A stretch of DNA of 64,000 nt, from NCBI RefSeq assembly GCF_014306155.1, contig NZ_JACRWH010000003.1:1-64000 (forward strand). The letters are read 5' to 3'. Positions 35,300 through 44,935 of this stretch are shown here, in pieces (the first letter of the stretch is position 1; every line of letters starts with the position of its first letter). The DNA comes from Holdemanella hominis (GTDB taxonomy: Bacteria; Bacillota_I; Bacilli_A; Erysipelotrichales; Erysipelotrichaceae). The notes under the pieces were generated by a model that saw only the letters and a list, made by a program, of their open reading frames with translations, made no database searches and was not told where the DNA came from. A program made the position numbers and the translations under genes.

Positions 35300-36706
35300 T
35301 CATTTAAACTGTGGCCAGTATTCGCCATTTACATCAATAAATCTTTGAATTAATTTTTTCGCTAATTCAGCATCTCTAACAATTCTATTTTCAGTAAACG
35401 CTTGTAGCAATTTCAAAGAATTTTTTTCCAAAATTGCATCAACCAATAGTTTTTCGCATGCAAATTGATTTTCTAATAACCCCTTTTCAAAAGCTGGAAC
35501 CGTGCCATAATTCAGTGGAACAATTTCTTCTTTTCCAATACGACATGCAACTTCTAACATCATTTCATTATCTAAGTTTGGACAAATTCCATTATTTTTC
35601 GTCATTACCAATGCAATATCGTTTGAATTATTGATAATGGATAATACAAGTTCAACTAAATAAGCGGCATGCACATCATTATCTGCGTATACAGTTGCTG
35701 CAGCTTGTGGATTGTCAACTGCATAATTTGGATTGATTTTCGAACTTATGTCGTATTCAGTTCCTTTCATTCTTCCTAATTCAGTAATTTTTTTACAATA
35801 TTCAAACACCATTTTTTCTCTTCCATTAATAACTTCGTCATAACGTGTATGTTCTAAACTATAATGAGTCAATGATTTATTTGGATAAATATAATACAAG
35901 TTATATGTATTTGGTAGAGAATAAGGAAAATCGTGTAACATTTCTAAATGATTCAAAAAAGTAATTCCCCAATGATCATCCTTGCCTTTAATTTTATTTT
36001 CAAATTGTTCATGAATTTGTTCATAATGTGATTCTACATATTGTAGTAAATCAGGTAAATAATCATGACCTGTTTCCTTATCATATAAACCAGTAAACCA
36101 GCCTAAATGATTCAAGCCAAAGTATTTAGGATATATTTGTGATCGTTTCACATTAATCAATGGTAGATATGCATCTAAAACTGAAGTAGGCATATCACAA
36201 ATATTTACTAATTTTTTATCATATGGAAAAATTCGCTTTGTTGCTTCCGCTACAATTGCAGCAGGATTCGAATAATTAATAATCCACGCATCTTTTGAAT
36301 AAGTACGAATATCTTTTATCAAATCAATCATTTGAACTACACTTCGAACACCATATGATAATCCTCCAGGCCCACATGTTTCTTGTCCAATGCAATTAAA
36401 TTCATATGGAATTTTTTCATCATTATTTCTTTGATCCATTCCACCTGCACGAATTTGAACAAATGCAAAATCAATACCATCAAATGCTTCTTTCGGATCT
36501 AAAGTATAAGAATACTCTAACTCTGGGTAATATTCTTTAAACATTACTTCTCCAAATTTCCCAACAATTTCTTGTCGATTTTTATCAATATCGTATAGTA
36601 CCAACTTTTTAAGTGGAAAATCTTTCTGCATCATACACAATAATTCCATCATATCTGGAGTATAAGTACTTCCTCCACCGCAAATTGCAACCGAATATTT
36701 TTTCAT
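35300..36706 (-). CDS. GH4 family 6-phospho-alpha-glucosidase (GlvA-like)
   Basis: 468 aa. NAD-binding N-terminus VAICGGGSTYTPDM, the NYSNPAAIV segment, NICDMP near 171 and YFGLNHLGWFTGL near 198. GH4 enzymes use NAD and a divalent metal. From published GH4 work as I recall, the CDMP form of the cysteine motif marks alpha-specific (maltose-6'-phosphate) enzymes, while CN(V/I)P marks beta-specific ones. The whole sequence also reads like GlvA/MalA. First gene of the operon. Hydrolyses the phosphorylated disaccharide delivered by the PTS. Confidence 0.88.
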   Translation of the reverse strand: MKKYSVAICGGGSTYTPDMMELLCMMQKDFPLKKLVLYDIDKNRQEIVGKFGEVMFKEYYPELEYSYTLDPKEAFDGIDFAFVQIRAGGMDQRNNDEKIPYEFNCIGQETCGPGGLSYGVRSVVQMIDLIKDIRTYSKDAWIINYSNPAAIVAEATKRIFPYDKKLVNICDMPTSVLDAYLPLINVKRSQIYPKYFGLNHLGWFTGLYDKETGHDYLPDLLQYVESHYEQIHEQFENKIKGKDDHWGITFLNHLEMLHDFPYSLPNTYNLYYIYPNKSLTHYSLEHTRYDEVINGREKMVFEYCKKITELGRMKGTEYDISSKINPNYAVDNPQAAATVYADNDVHAAYLVELVLSIINNSNDIALVMTKNNGICPNLDNEMMLEVACRIGKEEIVPLNYGTVPAFEKGLLENQFACEKLLVDAILEKNSLKLLQAFTENRIVRDAELAKKLIQRFIDVNGEYWPQFK

Positions 36707-36775
36707 AATAGTTATTTTGTTCTCCTTTTTAATATGACTTAATCTTCGAAGAATTAATCTAATGTATACAACTTT

Positions 36776-36804
36776 AGTATAATTTACAAAATAAAAATGT
36801 AAAT
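36776..36804 (-). promoter_or_regulatory. Promoter and palindromic operator of the PTS/GH4 operon
   Basis: TTTACA-16-TATACT with a perfect inverted repeat ATTTACA-N9-TGTAAAT (36782-36804) filling the spacer and -35. A likely site for the RpiR-type regulator. The 36805-37227 stretch beyond holds nothing I recognise. Confidence 0.6.
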
Positions 36805-37227
36805 AGGTTAACGGTTTTCTGTATTTTGTTGTGAAAACAGTAACCTGTTACGTATATTTAAAAAATATAATATACGACCACGTGACGTCCCCAATTAATA
36901 GTTTAACTTTGAGAACGTTAATAAATAAGCTATAAATTTGGTAAACTTGTTATGGTCAGAAAGCAAGAAAATACTTAGAAATTTTCAAATAGGTACTCAC
37001 AAAAATAAAACAGAATTCCAAACATCTATGCTCAGTTATTTTTTACTTTTATGTTCTAAAAAAAGATATCTCATGATTAAAAAGTGACTGTCAAACTTAG
37101 AATATAACTGATAATAAGATTAATTATAGGCTTAACAGATACATTGGTGACTTGTCAATATAACCGACATTAATGGCGTCTATTTAAAATTTGTTGTATA
37201 GGTGTAACCGAAAGAGAGAATACACCT

Positions 37228-37994
37228 ATGACAAAAAAATTCAAAATATTTAAACTAAGATACAATTGCTGCGTTACAATCTTTTCAAATTGAAAAGATT
37301 GATTGTGAAATCACTGATTTTTTAGATACAAGCAGTAAAATGGATACTTATCATTTTGAATACTGTCCTAAACGCGGATGTTATCACCCTCATTTGGTTA
37401 AAAGTGGCTTTGCCAACTCTGGTAAGCAGATGCTTCGTTGTAAAGAATGTGGAAAACGTTTTGTTATTGACCATGATCAGCTTACTTTTTATTCTCACTA
37501 AGATCAATCTAAATGGAATGAACATAATGTTTTTAATATGCGCCATAAACTATCGGTTAGTCAAGGTAGAATGAAGTTGAAATGGATAAAAATATACTCC
37601 ATACAATCGTAAGGTAATTAAAATTGATAGAGTAGAACCGAAACATCGTGGAACACCTGCTACAAAAAGAGGCTTGTCTAATCACCAGGTATGTATCATC
37701 TCTGCAATACAGAGATTTGGTCATACAATTGCCAGAACATTAAATTATGGCAAGCCATCATCTCTAGATCTATTAAGATTTGGTGAATGTCTTGAATCAA
37801 AATCTTTTGTAATACTAGATGGTTCTAACAGTTACAACGAACTTTTAGGAAATAAGAACTGTACTAAGAAAGTGTTAATCAGTCATGAGTCTTATGATAA
37901 GTTCAATCATTTAAATACAGTGAACAGCTTTCACAAATTGATTAAAGAAAGGTTGCAAAAATACAATAGAGTAGCATCAAAATACATAAACTAA
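37228..37994 (+). pseudogene. IS1595-family transposase remnant
   Basis: Pieces in successive frames: a zinc ribbon (YCPKRGCYHPHLVKSGF, MLRCKECGKRF) near 37337-37500, interrupted by TAA; then KIDRVEPKHRGTPATKRGLS near 37620-37680; then GKPSSLDLLRFGE, VILDGSNSYNELL and HLNTVNSFHKLIKERLQKY up to 37994. This is the ISXO2-like/IS1595 DDE type. Several stops and missing segments make it inactive. Confidence 0.82.
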
Positions 37995-38085
37995 AACGGT
38001 TCCCACAAGTAAGGATCACAACTGTCACGTTGTTGTCCTCCTTATGGATACCATTTTACTTATTTCGTTATAATTCCTTTTCTAT

Positions 38086-38739
38086 TTATCCTTGAACCAA
38101 TTCAATGATTTGTGATTCAAACATATGATGGAATAAAGCTATTACTCTACCTACTCCTAGTACCGCAATTACAGTGCCAATTCCTATTCCTAATATTGTA
38201 TGTGCAAATATCAGGCTGATACATATAGTCATGCATACACATATACAATCAAATATATTTTTTGTAAGACCAACACTTTTATTAAACTTTCCCGCCAATG
38301 CTTGCACAATTCCATCTCCTGGATTTGGGACAAACTGCATACTTAATGACATGGCAGCACCTACTCCTGTACAAATGATGGCCATAGCTAAGATTAGTAA
38401 TTGGATTCCAAATTGATTGGATGTGGGAATATAAGTCGAATAGATATTTAATAATCTTGTAAATATTAAACTTAGTGGTAACTGTAATAAATCAGATAAA
38501 ATTCTTTTTTTATTTTTTTCACTTATATGAATCCAGATTTGTATAAACACAAACACTACATATTCAATAAATGTTAAATCTCCAAAATTCAATCCTGTTA
38601 TCTGTGAAATACTATAGGGTACTGAAATAATAGGAGATACACCAAGATTCGCTTTTGTATTTAGTGTTAATCCTAAAGCTAAAATAAACATTCCCACAAC
38701 ATATACAACTATACGTTTCGTTTTATTATTCAAAATCAT
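38086..38739 (-). CDS. YczE/YitT-like integral membrane protein
   Basis: 217 aa, six hydrophobic segments. GLTLNTKANLGVSPIISVPY and PNPGDGIVQALA match the YczE/DUF6198 family of membrane proteins of unknown function. Stands alone between the IS1595 remnant and the terminator of the sigma-54 operon. Confidence 0.75.
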   Translation of the reverse strand: MILNNKTKRIVVYVVGMFILALGLTLNTKANLGVSPIISVPYSISQITGLNFGDLTFIEYVVFVFIQIWIHISEKNKKRILSDLLQLPLSLIFTRLLNIYSTYIPTSNQFGIQLLILAMAIICTGVGAAMSLSMQFVPNPGDGIVQALAGKFNKSVGLTKNIFDCICVCMTICISLIFAHTILGIGIGTVIAVLGVGRVIALFHHMFESQIIELVQG

Positions 38740-38751
38740 CTTCCTTCCCTT

Positions 38752-38776
38752 AAAAAACTAGGCAAATCGCCTAGTT
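38752..38776 (-). terminator. Terminator of the mannose-family PTS operon
   Basis: Stem AACTAGGC/GCCTAGTT followed by TTTT, just after the last Nif3-like gene. Confidence 0.85.
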
Positions 38777-38782
38777 TTGTTT

Positions 38783-39568
38783 TTATTTAAAATATGAAAT
38801 TTTAAAGCCTTCTTCCAAATACTCTACATCAAGATTCGGAAGCTTATCATTGAAATAATTCACCATGTTTTTTAAACCACCAATTTCACAACCAGCATGA
38901 TTCACTACAATCATAGGCAAATCATGATCAATCGCATATTGAGCATCTTTGTAGTTTGTGATTCCATCATCTGCCACAATAACTACGTCTGGATTGAATT
39001 CTAACATTTCAAAGATATCCGTTCCAGCACCAGTACCAATGGCTAAATGAGATACTTCTTTATTTACATCTCCAAATACATAAACTCCCTCTTCACCATC
39101 TTCTTTTAATACATTAGCCACATGCGTTGCTAATTCTGAAACAGTTTGTTTAGGAATATTTGCAGATTGATAATATGAGTTAATCACTCTATCCTTAAAA
39201 TCAAAGCCAAGTTTTTTAGCCCATACATCACTCACACCATATTCAGGAATAGAATCCCAAACATCATGACAACGATACACACAAATATTACCCTTACTTA
39301 ATAAGTCTTTCTTATATTTTATAGACTCTACTAATTTAGTTTCCAAATGCGTACCCGCAGTATAGAAAATATTCTCATGAGAAACAATAAAGTTAATTCC
39401 CTTTTCCAATGCCTGTTCAATCACCCTATTTGTAGCCACCCAACAAACACCAATCTTCTTTACTTCTTGATCATCATCACCAAATAAAACACGATCCCTT
39501 GTACAACGATTCCAACGTACCCAAGTACCCTCACTCTTTAAACATTCAATTACGTCTTTAATCTTCAT
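38783..39568 (-). CDS. Nif3-like metal-binding protein, paralog 1
   Basis: 261 aa. The Nif3/NGG1p family signature is seen as FIVSHENIFY near 60 and the C-terminal VNHAGCEIGGLKNM, giving His/Glu ligands for a dinuclear metal site. Family members are often hydrolase-like but mostly uncharacterised. It is the last gene of the sigma-54-controlled PTS operon and is clearly related to paralog 2 at 41284 (shared TRDRVLFGDDDQE / TRDQILYGDANQE). Confidence 0.85.
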   Translation of the reverse strand: MKIKDVIECLKSEGTWVRWNRCTRDRVLFGDDDQEVKKIGVCWVATNRVIEQALEKGINFIVSHENIFYTAGTHLETKLVESIKYKKDLLSKGNICVYRCHDVWDSIPEYGVSDVWAKKLGFDFKDRVINSYYQSANIPKQTVSELATHVANVLKEDGEEGVYVFGDVNKEVSHLAIGTGAGTDIFEMLEFNPDVVIVADDGITNYKDAQYAIDHDLPMIVVNHAGCEIGGLKNMVNYFNDKLPNLDVEYLEEGFKISYFK

Positions 39569-39577
39569 GATTAATAC

Positions 39578-40543
39578 CTACTCAGGAATTACAGCTTCAG
39601 CAGTATATTTTAAATCGCTACCCATTTGATAAATAAAACGAGCATACATATCTGTGCCATAAAAATCTACTTTTGTATCATACCAATCCGGATGTGCAAT
39701 AATACGATTGGCGGTATCCATAATATATTGAAGTGTTTTTGGATGTAAATCAATCGTTCCATGACCAGGGAAAAGACCTGACACTTCTTCAATTCTTGGC
39801 ATAAAATCTTGAATTGCATCTCTTAATGAATTGATTGTACAGAACTGTGGATATTCTTTATTATCACCAAACGCACTTGTTACATCTCCAATAAAGAAAC
39901 ATCCTGATTTATGATCTAAAAATCCTGATTGCCCTGCCGTATGACCTGGTAAATGAATCAATTCAACAACATGTCCTTGTCCTAAATCAAACAAATGATG
40001 ATTTTCCACTCCAATAACTTCATAAAGCGTATAAGGTGGCAAATCCTTTTTATCAAACCATGTATAACAAGGTTCTTTATTCTCATCCAAAATGAAATCC
40101 AGTGTATCTTCAGGTTTTTGGTGTTCTTGAATCGTCTTTTGATCTGCATAATGACAATACACTTTATCAAAATGACTATTACCTGAAATATGATCCACAT
40201 GAGCATGTGTATTACAAACAATAACTTCTTTATCACCAATTAATTTATGAATTAAACCTTTTAAATCACCCAATCCAAAAGCAGTATCAATTAACAACGC
40301 TTTTTCTGGTCCATCAATTAAATAACACCACATTTCAGCAGTACGAATACCATCATAGAAAATACAATATACATCTTCTCTAAATTTATAAACTTCTGCA
40401 TATGGATTAATTTCTGGATAAAATTGCTTTAAAGTACTATATTCACGCAACACTTTTAAAAATGACCATCTTGATGGTTTTTCTTTTTCTGGATTCAATA
40501 ATTTTGTCTTTAAATCCGATTTGATATATCTAGGATCCTGCAT
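39578..40543 (-). CDS. Metallo-beta-lactamase-fold hydrolase
   Basis: 321 aa. Metal motif THAHVDH near 112-118, later His in LPGHTAGQSGF and FPGHG. The first 60 residues precede the MBL fold. A glyoxalase-II/lactonase-like hydrolase of unknown substrate; its place in a PTS operon with two Nif3-like proteins suggests processing of a sugar phosphate or lactone. Confidence 0.88.
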   Translation of the reverse strand: MQDPRYIKSDLKTKLLNPEKEKPSRWSFLKVLREYSTLKQFYPEINPYAEVYKFREDVYCIFYDGIRTAEMWCYLIDGPEKALLIDTAFGLGDLKGLIHKLIGDKEVIVCNTHAHVDHISGNSHFDKVYCHYADQKTIQEHQKPEDTLDFILDENKEPCYTWFDKKDLPPYTLYEVIGVENHHLFDLGQGHVVELIHLPGHTAGQSGFLDHKSGCFFIGDVTSAFGDNKEYPQFCTINSLRDAIQDFMPRIEEVSGLFPGHGTIDLHPKTLQYIMDTANRIIAHPDWYDTKVDFYGTDMYARFIYQMGSDLKYTAEAVIPE

Positions 40544-40559
40544 ATTCGTCCTCCTATTT

Positions 40560-41282
40560 TTAGATTACATATTTTTTAAACAATAAATCACGATTCAATT
40601 TATATTCCGAATCAAAGTATTCTTCTAATGAATCATACTTTTGTAATATGGCTTCAAATGAAGATTCCAATAATTCAGTATGAACCGAACATACATACAT
40701 CAAAGTATCTTTTACTGGTTGTGGATAATCAGACTGTAGTAATTTAGGCATTAAATGATTTTTAACCGATTCATTACTCTTTAAATAATCATCGAATATT
40801 GTTTGTTTGTCACAACCAAACAAAGATAAAACCAATGCTGCAAATATACCCGTACGATCTTTTCCTCCACCACAATGAAATAAAATGCCATCATCTGTTG
40901 TTTCCATTAATGAAAACATGTTTTGGTAAGCCGTATTTGAGAAAGGAATAACTTTATATCCATTGACTATAAAAGAAGATAAACCAATTATTTCCTCCGT
41001 AGAAGATTGTTTTGTCACAAGTCTAGGAAAATAAAAATCATTGATTCCTGTTTCTGGCATTAAACAACACCAATTATGACGCGTAAATCTTGGATCACAC
41101 ACATAGTTATCTTCTTCTCTTTCTGAGTCTGAACGAAAATCAATTATTGTACGAACACCAAGATTATAAAGTTCATCCCAATCTTCTTTTTGAAAATCAA
41201 ATGGAGCTTCTGAACGAAATAATTTCTTTTCTCTTATTTTTGGATATACATCATGTAAATCTCTAAAATTTGAAAATCTCAT
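40560..41282 (-). CDS. Tyrosine-phosphatase-like protein (Y_phosphatase3/LipA type)
   Basis: 240 aa. The CX5R loop is HCGGGKDRTG near residue 139, with the N-terminal FRSEAPFDF and TIIDFRSDSERE typical of this bacterial dual-specificity family. Could act on phospho-proteins, phosphoinositides or, in this context, a phosphorylated sugar. One base separates it from the Nif3-like gene before it. Confidence 0.87.
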   Translation of the reverse strand: MRFSNFRDLHDVYPKIREKKLFRSEAPFDFQKEDWDELYNLGVRTIIDFRSDSEREEDNYVCDPRFTRHNWCCLMPETGINDFYFPRLVTKQSSTEEIIGLSSFIVNGYKVIPFSNTAYQNMFSLMETTDDGILFHCGGGKDRTGIFAALVLSLFGCDKQTIFDDYLKSNESVKNHLMPKLLQSDYPQPVKDTLMYVCSVHTELLESSFEAILQKYDSLEEYFDSEYKLNRDLLFKKYVI

Positions 41283-41283
41283 A

Positions 41284-42144
41284 TTACTTCACAATATATT
41301 TATAGTTGTCACCACTCTGTTTAAACCAAGCAGGAACATGACACTGAGCAGCCTCATCCAAATACGTTAACATATATTCCATTCCAGGCTCTTCCAAGTT
41401 AAAGTGTCCCATACCTAGTGCAACACGATTCTTATCTAAGCAGCCACTATCACGAATATATTCTGCATAAGTAAAATCAATCAATTCCATAGTTAATAAA
41501 CAGTCAATATCACTCTTATCCGTATTCACAATTTGTTCTTTAGCATCACCAAATACATGGAATAATACAGCAGCCTTTTTAATTTTAGCCTGATCATTTC
41601 CAATTAATTTAATACCATTCAAATTACAAGTATCAACCAATTGCTTAGCTAAATCTGTAGCCTCAATCGCATGATCAAATTCATATGCTGTAGAACACTC
41701 AAGCGTATCATCCATTGAATTTACTGTGTTTTTGATCATCTTATCCCAATTCATCTTCTTAGCTAATCCAAGGAAAATACCATCAATATAAGATCCGTTA
41801 TATGGAATTCCTGAATGAATGTAATCATGATTTCTCCAAACCACAATTCCATGATCATCCAACAATTGTTTTTTCTCTAAATATACTTCATTTTTAGATT
41901 CTTCTAGCCAATCTGTATGATCACCATGATTCCAAAACAAGGCTTCATGACAAATAATAAAATTAGCACCTTTTTCAATCGCAAAACGAATTACATCCAC
42001 ACTAGCCCAGCAAGTCGTTACAACACCTGTACACTCTTGATTGGCATCCCCATAAAGAATTTGATCTCTCGTAGTTGCCTCATCAATCGTTCCATATCCT
42101 TTATGATACTTTTTAATATTTTCAATCATTTGATTAATTAGCAT
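41284..42144 (-). CDS. Nif3-like metal-binding protein, paralog 2
   Basis: 286 aa. FIICHEALFWNHGDH near 60-75 corresponds to the SHENIFY motif of paralog 1; the C-terminal ALGMGHFNLEEPGM carries further His/Glu ligands. Two diverged Nif3-like proteins in one operon suggest a hetero-complex or sequential steps. Follows EIIA by 9 nt. Confidence 0.83.
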   Translation of the reverse strand: MLINQMIENIKKYHKGYGTIDEATTRDQILYGDANQECTGVVTTCWASVDVIRFAIEKGANFIICHEALFWNHGDHTDWLEESKNEVYLEKKQLLDDHGIVVWRNHDYIHSGIPYNGSYIDGIFLGLAKKMNWDKMIKNTVNSMDDTLECSTAYEFDHAIEATDLAKQLVDTCNLNGIKLIGNDQAKIKKAAVLFHVFGDAKEQIVNTDKSDIDCLLTMELIDFTYAEYIRDSGCLDKNRVALGMGHFNLEEPGMEYMLTYLDEAAQCHVPAWFKQSGDNYKYIVK

Positions 42145-42153
42145 AGTTGCCTC

Positions 42154-42570
42154 CTATTCATCATCTTCATCAACACTAGCAGCCATTTTATTGACATACA
42201 CCAATTGATTTTTACAGTCCATTAATACTTGTTCTACTTTTTCAGAAGTTAAACACTCATCTTCTGGAGCTAAAACAAGAGATAAAGCCATAGGCAAGTT
42301 CATTCCACAAATCACATGAACTTTGTCTGACATGTAAGGATAGAATTTTTGATAAACACTTCCTCCCATCATGTCAACGAGTACAACAACTTCATCTTCA
42401 TCATCAAAAAAAGCAAATAATTCAGCTACTACTGTGTCAATGTCTTTTGTTTCATCATCCAAATATGCATTAATATCATAAATAGTCTTTGTTGCTCCTG
42501 TTAAAAAATCAACAGTATCTTTCAGCCCATAAGCCAATTTATGATGAGATGCAAATATAAATCTTCTCAT
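42154..42570 (-). CDS. PTS EIIA, mannose family
   Basis: 138 aa. Phospho-His near residue 10 in FASHHKLAYGL, VDMMGGSVYQK and GMNLPMAL motifs. Part of the mannose-type PTS with the EIIB, EIIC and EIID genes upstream, from which it is separated by a hairpin at 42602-42630. Confidence 0.9.
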   Translation of the reverse strand: MRRFIFASHHKLAYGLKDTVDFLTGATKTIYDINAYLDDETKDIDTVVAELFAFFDDEDEVVVLVDMMGGSVYQKFYPYMSDKVHVICGMNLPMALSLVLAPEDECLTSEKVEQVLMDCKNQLVYVNKMAASVDEDDE

Positions 42571-42596
42571 TGTAATCCTCCCCTATTTCTTCACAA

Positions 42597-42630
42597 ATAA
42601 ATAGCTAAAGGAGCGCTTCTCCTTTAGCTA
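42597..42630 (-). terminator. Intercistronic hairpin/attenuator between EIID and EIIA
   Basis: Very stable stem TAGCTAAAGGAG/CTCCTTTAGCTA followed on the minus strand by TTTATTTG. Likely reduces expression of the downstream EIIA, Nif3, phosphatase and MBL genes. Confidence 0.75.
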
Positions 42631-42639
42631 CTTTTGTTA

Positions 42640-43440
42640 TTAAGCAGTAAATATTCCAGTTGCAGCTCCAACCCAAGATAAAATGATGATGATTAAAATC
42701 ATTTTTGTCATCTTCACTTGTTTTTTATTCATGAAGAAATAAATTAAAGCAACTGCGACAACTGGTAATAATTTAGGCATTACTCCATCAATTAAATCTT
42801 GAACATTCATTGTTACATCACCATTTGTGAATGATAAACCTGTTGACAAGTTAACAACAGAAGCAATCAATGCCCCAACAACAGTTAAACCTAGTACAGA
42901 ACAAGCTTCAGTAAATACAGTGATTTTTTGACCTAATTTAGTAACAACATTAATACCCATGTTGTATCCCCATTCAACTTCAAGAATACGAATAGCTAAG
43001 AATGCGAATGTGAATACAGCCCACATGATGATACCTAGAGGATTTCCTTGCATACCCATACTAGCAGCAATAGAACCGAAGATTGTTGGAATCATTGCCC
43101 AACCAATTGTATCACCAATACCAGCTAAAGGACCCATGATACCTACTTTAAAGTTATTTACAGCTTCTAGTGAATCAATTCCACCCTCGTCTTCAATACC
43201 TAAAGCAGCACCCATAACAAATGGTGAGATCCAAGGCATTGTATTATAGTACTTCATTGCATTGTTTAATGAAGCTTTAAAATCTTCATCATTTGGATAC
43301 ATTTTACGTAATAAAGGATAAACTGCAAATGCATAAGAAGGAGCTAATTGTGTTTCATAGTTAAAAGTTGAAATACCAATCAACCAACGTTTAGCGGCCT
43401 GACGACAATCTTTTTTAGTTAAAACTTTTTCCTTACTCAT
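42640..43440 (-). CDS. PTS EIID, mannose family
   Basis: 266 aa. Long amphipathic N-terminus, GPLAGIGDTIGWAMIP near 110 and C-terminal membrane helices. Membrane partner of EIIC; overlaps its gene by 8 nt. Confidence 0.94.
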   Translation of the reverse strand: MSKEKVLTKKDCRQAAKRWLIGISTFNYETQLAPSYAFAVYPLLRKMYPNDEDFKASLNNAMKYYNTMPWISPFVMGAALGIEDEGGIDSLEAVNNFKVGIMGPLAGIGDTIGWAMIPTIFGSIAASMGMQGNPLGIIMWAVFTFAFLAIRILEVEWGYNMGINVVTKLGQKITVFTEACSVLGLTVVGALIASVVNLSTGLSFTNGDVTMNVQDLIDGVMPKLLPVVAVALIYFFMNKKQVKMTKMILIIIILSWVGAATGIFTA

Positions 43441-44212
43441 CTTCTAGATCTCCTAAAGAACTAGCAGCACCTGCTGGAGCAGTTGCAGCTCTCATTTCTT
43501 TTTTATAAACTTCGTAAGCAGCAGCTAAACCAACTGCACCTACACCTAATACTGGAACATTTAAATAAGCTGTTAAAACAAATCCAATGATTAAGAATGA
43601 CCAATATTTAGAAAGTGGCATGTACATCAATAACATTGCCATACCTACACCAGGAAGAACACCACCAGCAACTGATAAACCAGTTGTGAACCATGCTGGC
43701 ATGAAGTCTAACACTGCATTTACAACTGTTGGACCAATCGCAACACATAAGAATACTGGTAATGCTGAACATAAACCATAGAATAAAGGTGATACTTTAA
43801 CTAAGTTTAAGAATGATTTGAATTTACCTTCATCAATTAAACTCATTTCTTTGTGCATTAAGAAACCATTGAAAATTTTATAAATAACATCGAAGTTTAC
43901 ACCTAACATTGCAACTGGAAGACCAATTGCTAAACCAGCTTCCATTCCACGTCCTGTCGAACATGCAATAGCCGTTGCAATAATAGCAGCTACAGGATAA
44001 TCCGGCATTGAAGATCCACCAACAGCTACAACTCCCATAGACATTAACTGAAGTGTTGCACCAATATATAAACCTGTTGCAGCATCTCCCATGATCAGTC
44101 CTACTAACCAACCACAAACAATTGTATTAAACGCAAACAATTGAAGGGTCACAGTATCAGTCATTTTCCAATACGCGACCAACGTAATTAAAATAATTTG
44201 AACGGCAGTCAT
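43433..44212 (-). CDS. PTS EIIC, mannose family
   Basis: 259 aa. Membrane channel with ALQ/IGATLQLMSMGVVAVGG near 50 and the DYPVAAIIATAIA region typical of EIIC-Man/Sor. The Ala/Gly-rich tail (ATAPAGAASSLGDLEDE) overlaps EIID. Confidence 0.94.
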   Translation of the reverse strand: MTAVQIILITLVAYWKMTDTVTLQLFAFNTIVCGWLVGLIMGDAATGLYIGATLQLMSMGVVAVGGSSMPDYPVAAIIATAIACSTGRGMEAGLAIGLPVAMLGVNFDVIYKIFNGFLMHKEMSLIDEGKFKSFLNLVKVSPLFYGLCSALPVFLCVAIGPTVVNAVLDFMPAWFTTGLSVAGGVLPGVGMAMLLMYMPLSKYWSFLIIGFVLTAYLNVPVLGVGAVGLAAAYEVYKKEMRAATAPAGAASSLGDLEDE

Positions 44213-44240
44213 AATTTTTTACTCTTCTCCTTTATGAATT

Positions 44241-44723
44241 TTATAAGCTGATTTTTGAAGTTAATGGCTCAGCCTTATCCGTAGTTGTAAATTGAACATC
44301 TACTTTTGTACCATTTTCAATTAACTTTTTGTATGTTTCCTTTTGTGAATCCAAAATACTAGCTCGTGAACTTACTGGAGTTCCCTCTGTCTTATTGTTA
44401 CGAGTGATGCCCACTACGATACGAGGAATCTTTTGTCCAGCTTCTTGTAAGCGCAAAAATATTTCAGGCTTTTCACAAACAATGAAAACTTTGTGACTAT
44501 CATATTTTCCAGCTTTGAAATTATTGATAGCTGTTTCCTCAGTGATGATAGAACAAGCCATACCTGCTGGTTTTCCTAATCGCATGCTTTCTTTAATGAC
44601 AGGATCATTTGCAGTCTTATCATCAATAACCATAACACGTTGTGCTCCTGATTGAGGTGCCCACATAGTGGCTACAATTCCATGCAATAAACGATAATCA
44701 ATTCTTCCTAAAACAATACTCAT
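44241..44723 (-). CDS. PTS EIIB, mannose family
   Basis: 160 aa from the ATG at 44723 (AAGGAGATAATTAAT upstream). The phospho-His is in RIDYRLLHGIV near residue 15. First gene of the operon, directly behind a sigma-54 promoter. Sugar could be mannose, fructose, sorbose or an amino sugar. Confidence 0.93.
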   Translation of the reverse strand: MSIVLGRIDYRLLHGIVATMWAPQSGAQRVMVIDDKTANDPVIKESMRLGKPAGMACSIITEETAINNFKAGKYDSHKVFIVCEKPEIFLRLQEAGQKIPRIVVGITRNNKTEGTPVSSRASILDSQKETYKKLIENGTKVDVQFTTTDKAEPLTSKISL

Positions 44724-44760
44724 ATTAATTATCTCCTTTCTTGTTTTCACCCTTTATATA

Positions 44761-44776
44761 GCAAAAGTCGTGCCAA
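44761..44776 (-). promoter_or_regulatory. Sigma-54 (-24/-12) promoter of the mannose-family PTS operon
   Basis: Minus strand TTGGCACG-ACTT-TTGCT matches the -24/-12 consensus with correct spacing. The LevR-type activator at 45621-48353 has the GAFTGA loop needed to open it. Confidence 0.88.
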
Positions 44777-44878
44777 CTTGTGTCTTTTGAATCAAAATCA
44801 TTCATTTTAAGCCTAATAAAGCGATTATTTTATTCAAAAATTTTTTAAAATTATTTTTTTAACACTCTAAATTCCATC

Positions 44879-44931
44879 CACAGACACTAATCACAGACAC
44901 TAATTTCTATTCTGTCGTTCGTTTCTATTCT
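44879..44931 (-). promoter_or_regulatory. Candidate upstream activating sequence for the LevR-type activator
   Basis: Two perfect tandem 13-bp units (CACAGACACTAAT, 44879-44891 and 44892-44904) and a repeated TTTCTATTCT (44904-44913, 44922-44931) lie 100-155 bp upstream of the -24 box. Confidence 0.5.
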
Positions 44932-44935
44932 AAAT

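Noticed and set aside
36805..37227. Possible gene between the GH4 operon promoter and the IS1595 remnant
   Set aside because: No open frame with a ribosome site or recognisable similarity; AT-rich intergenic sequence.
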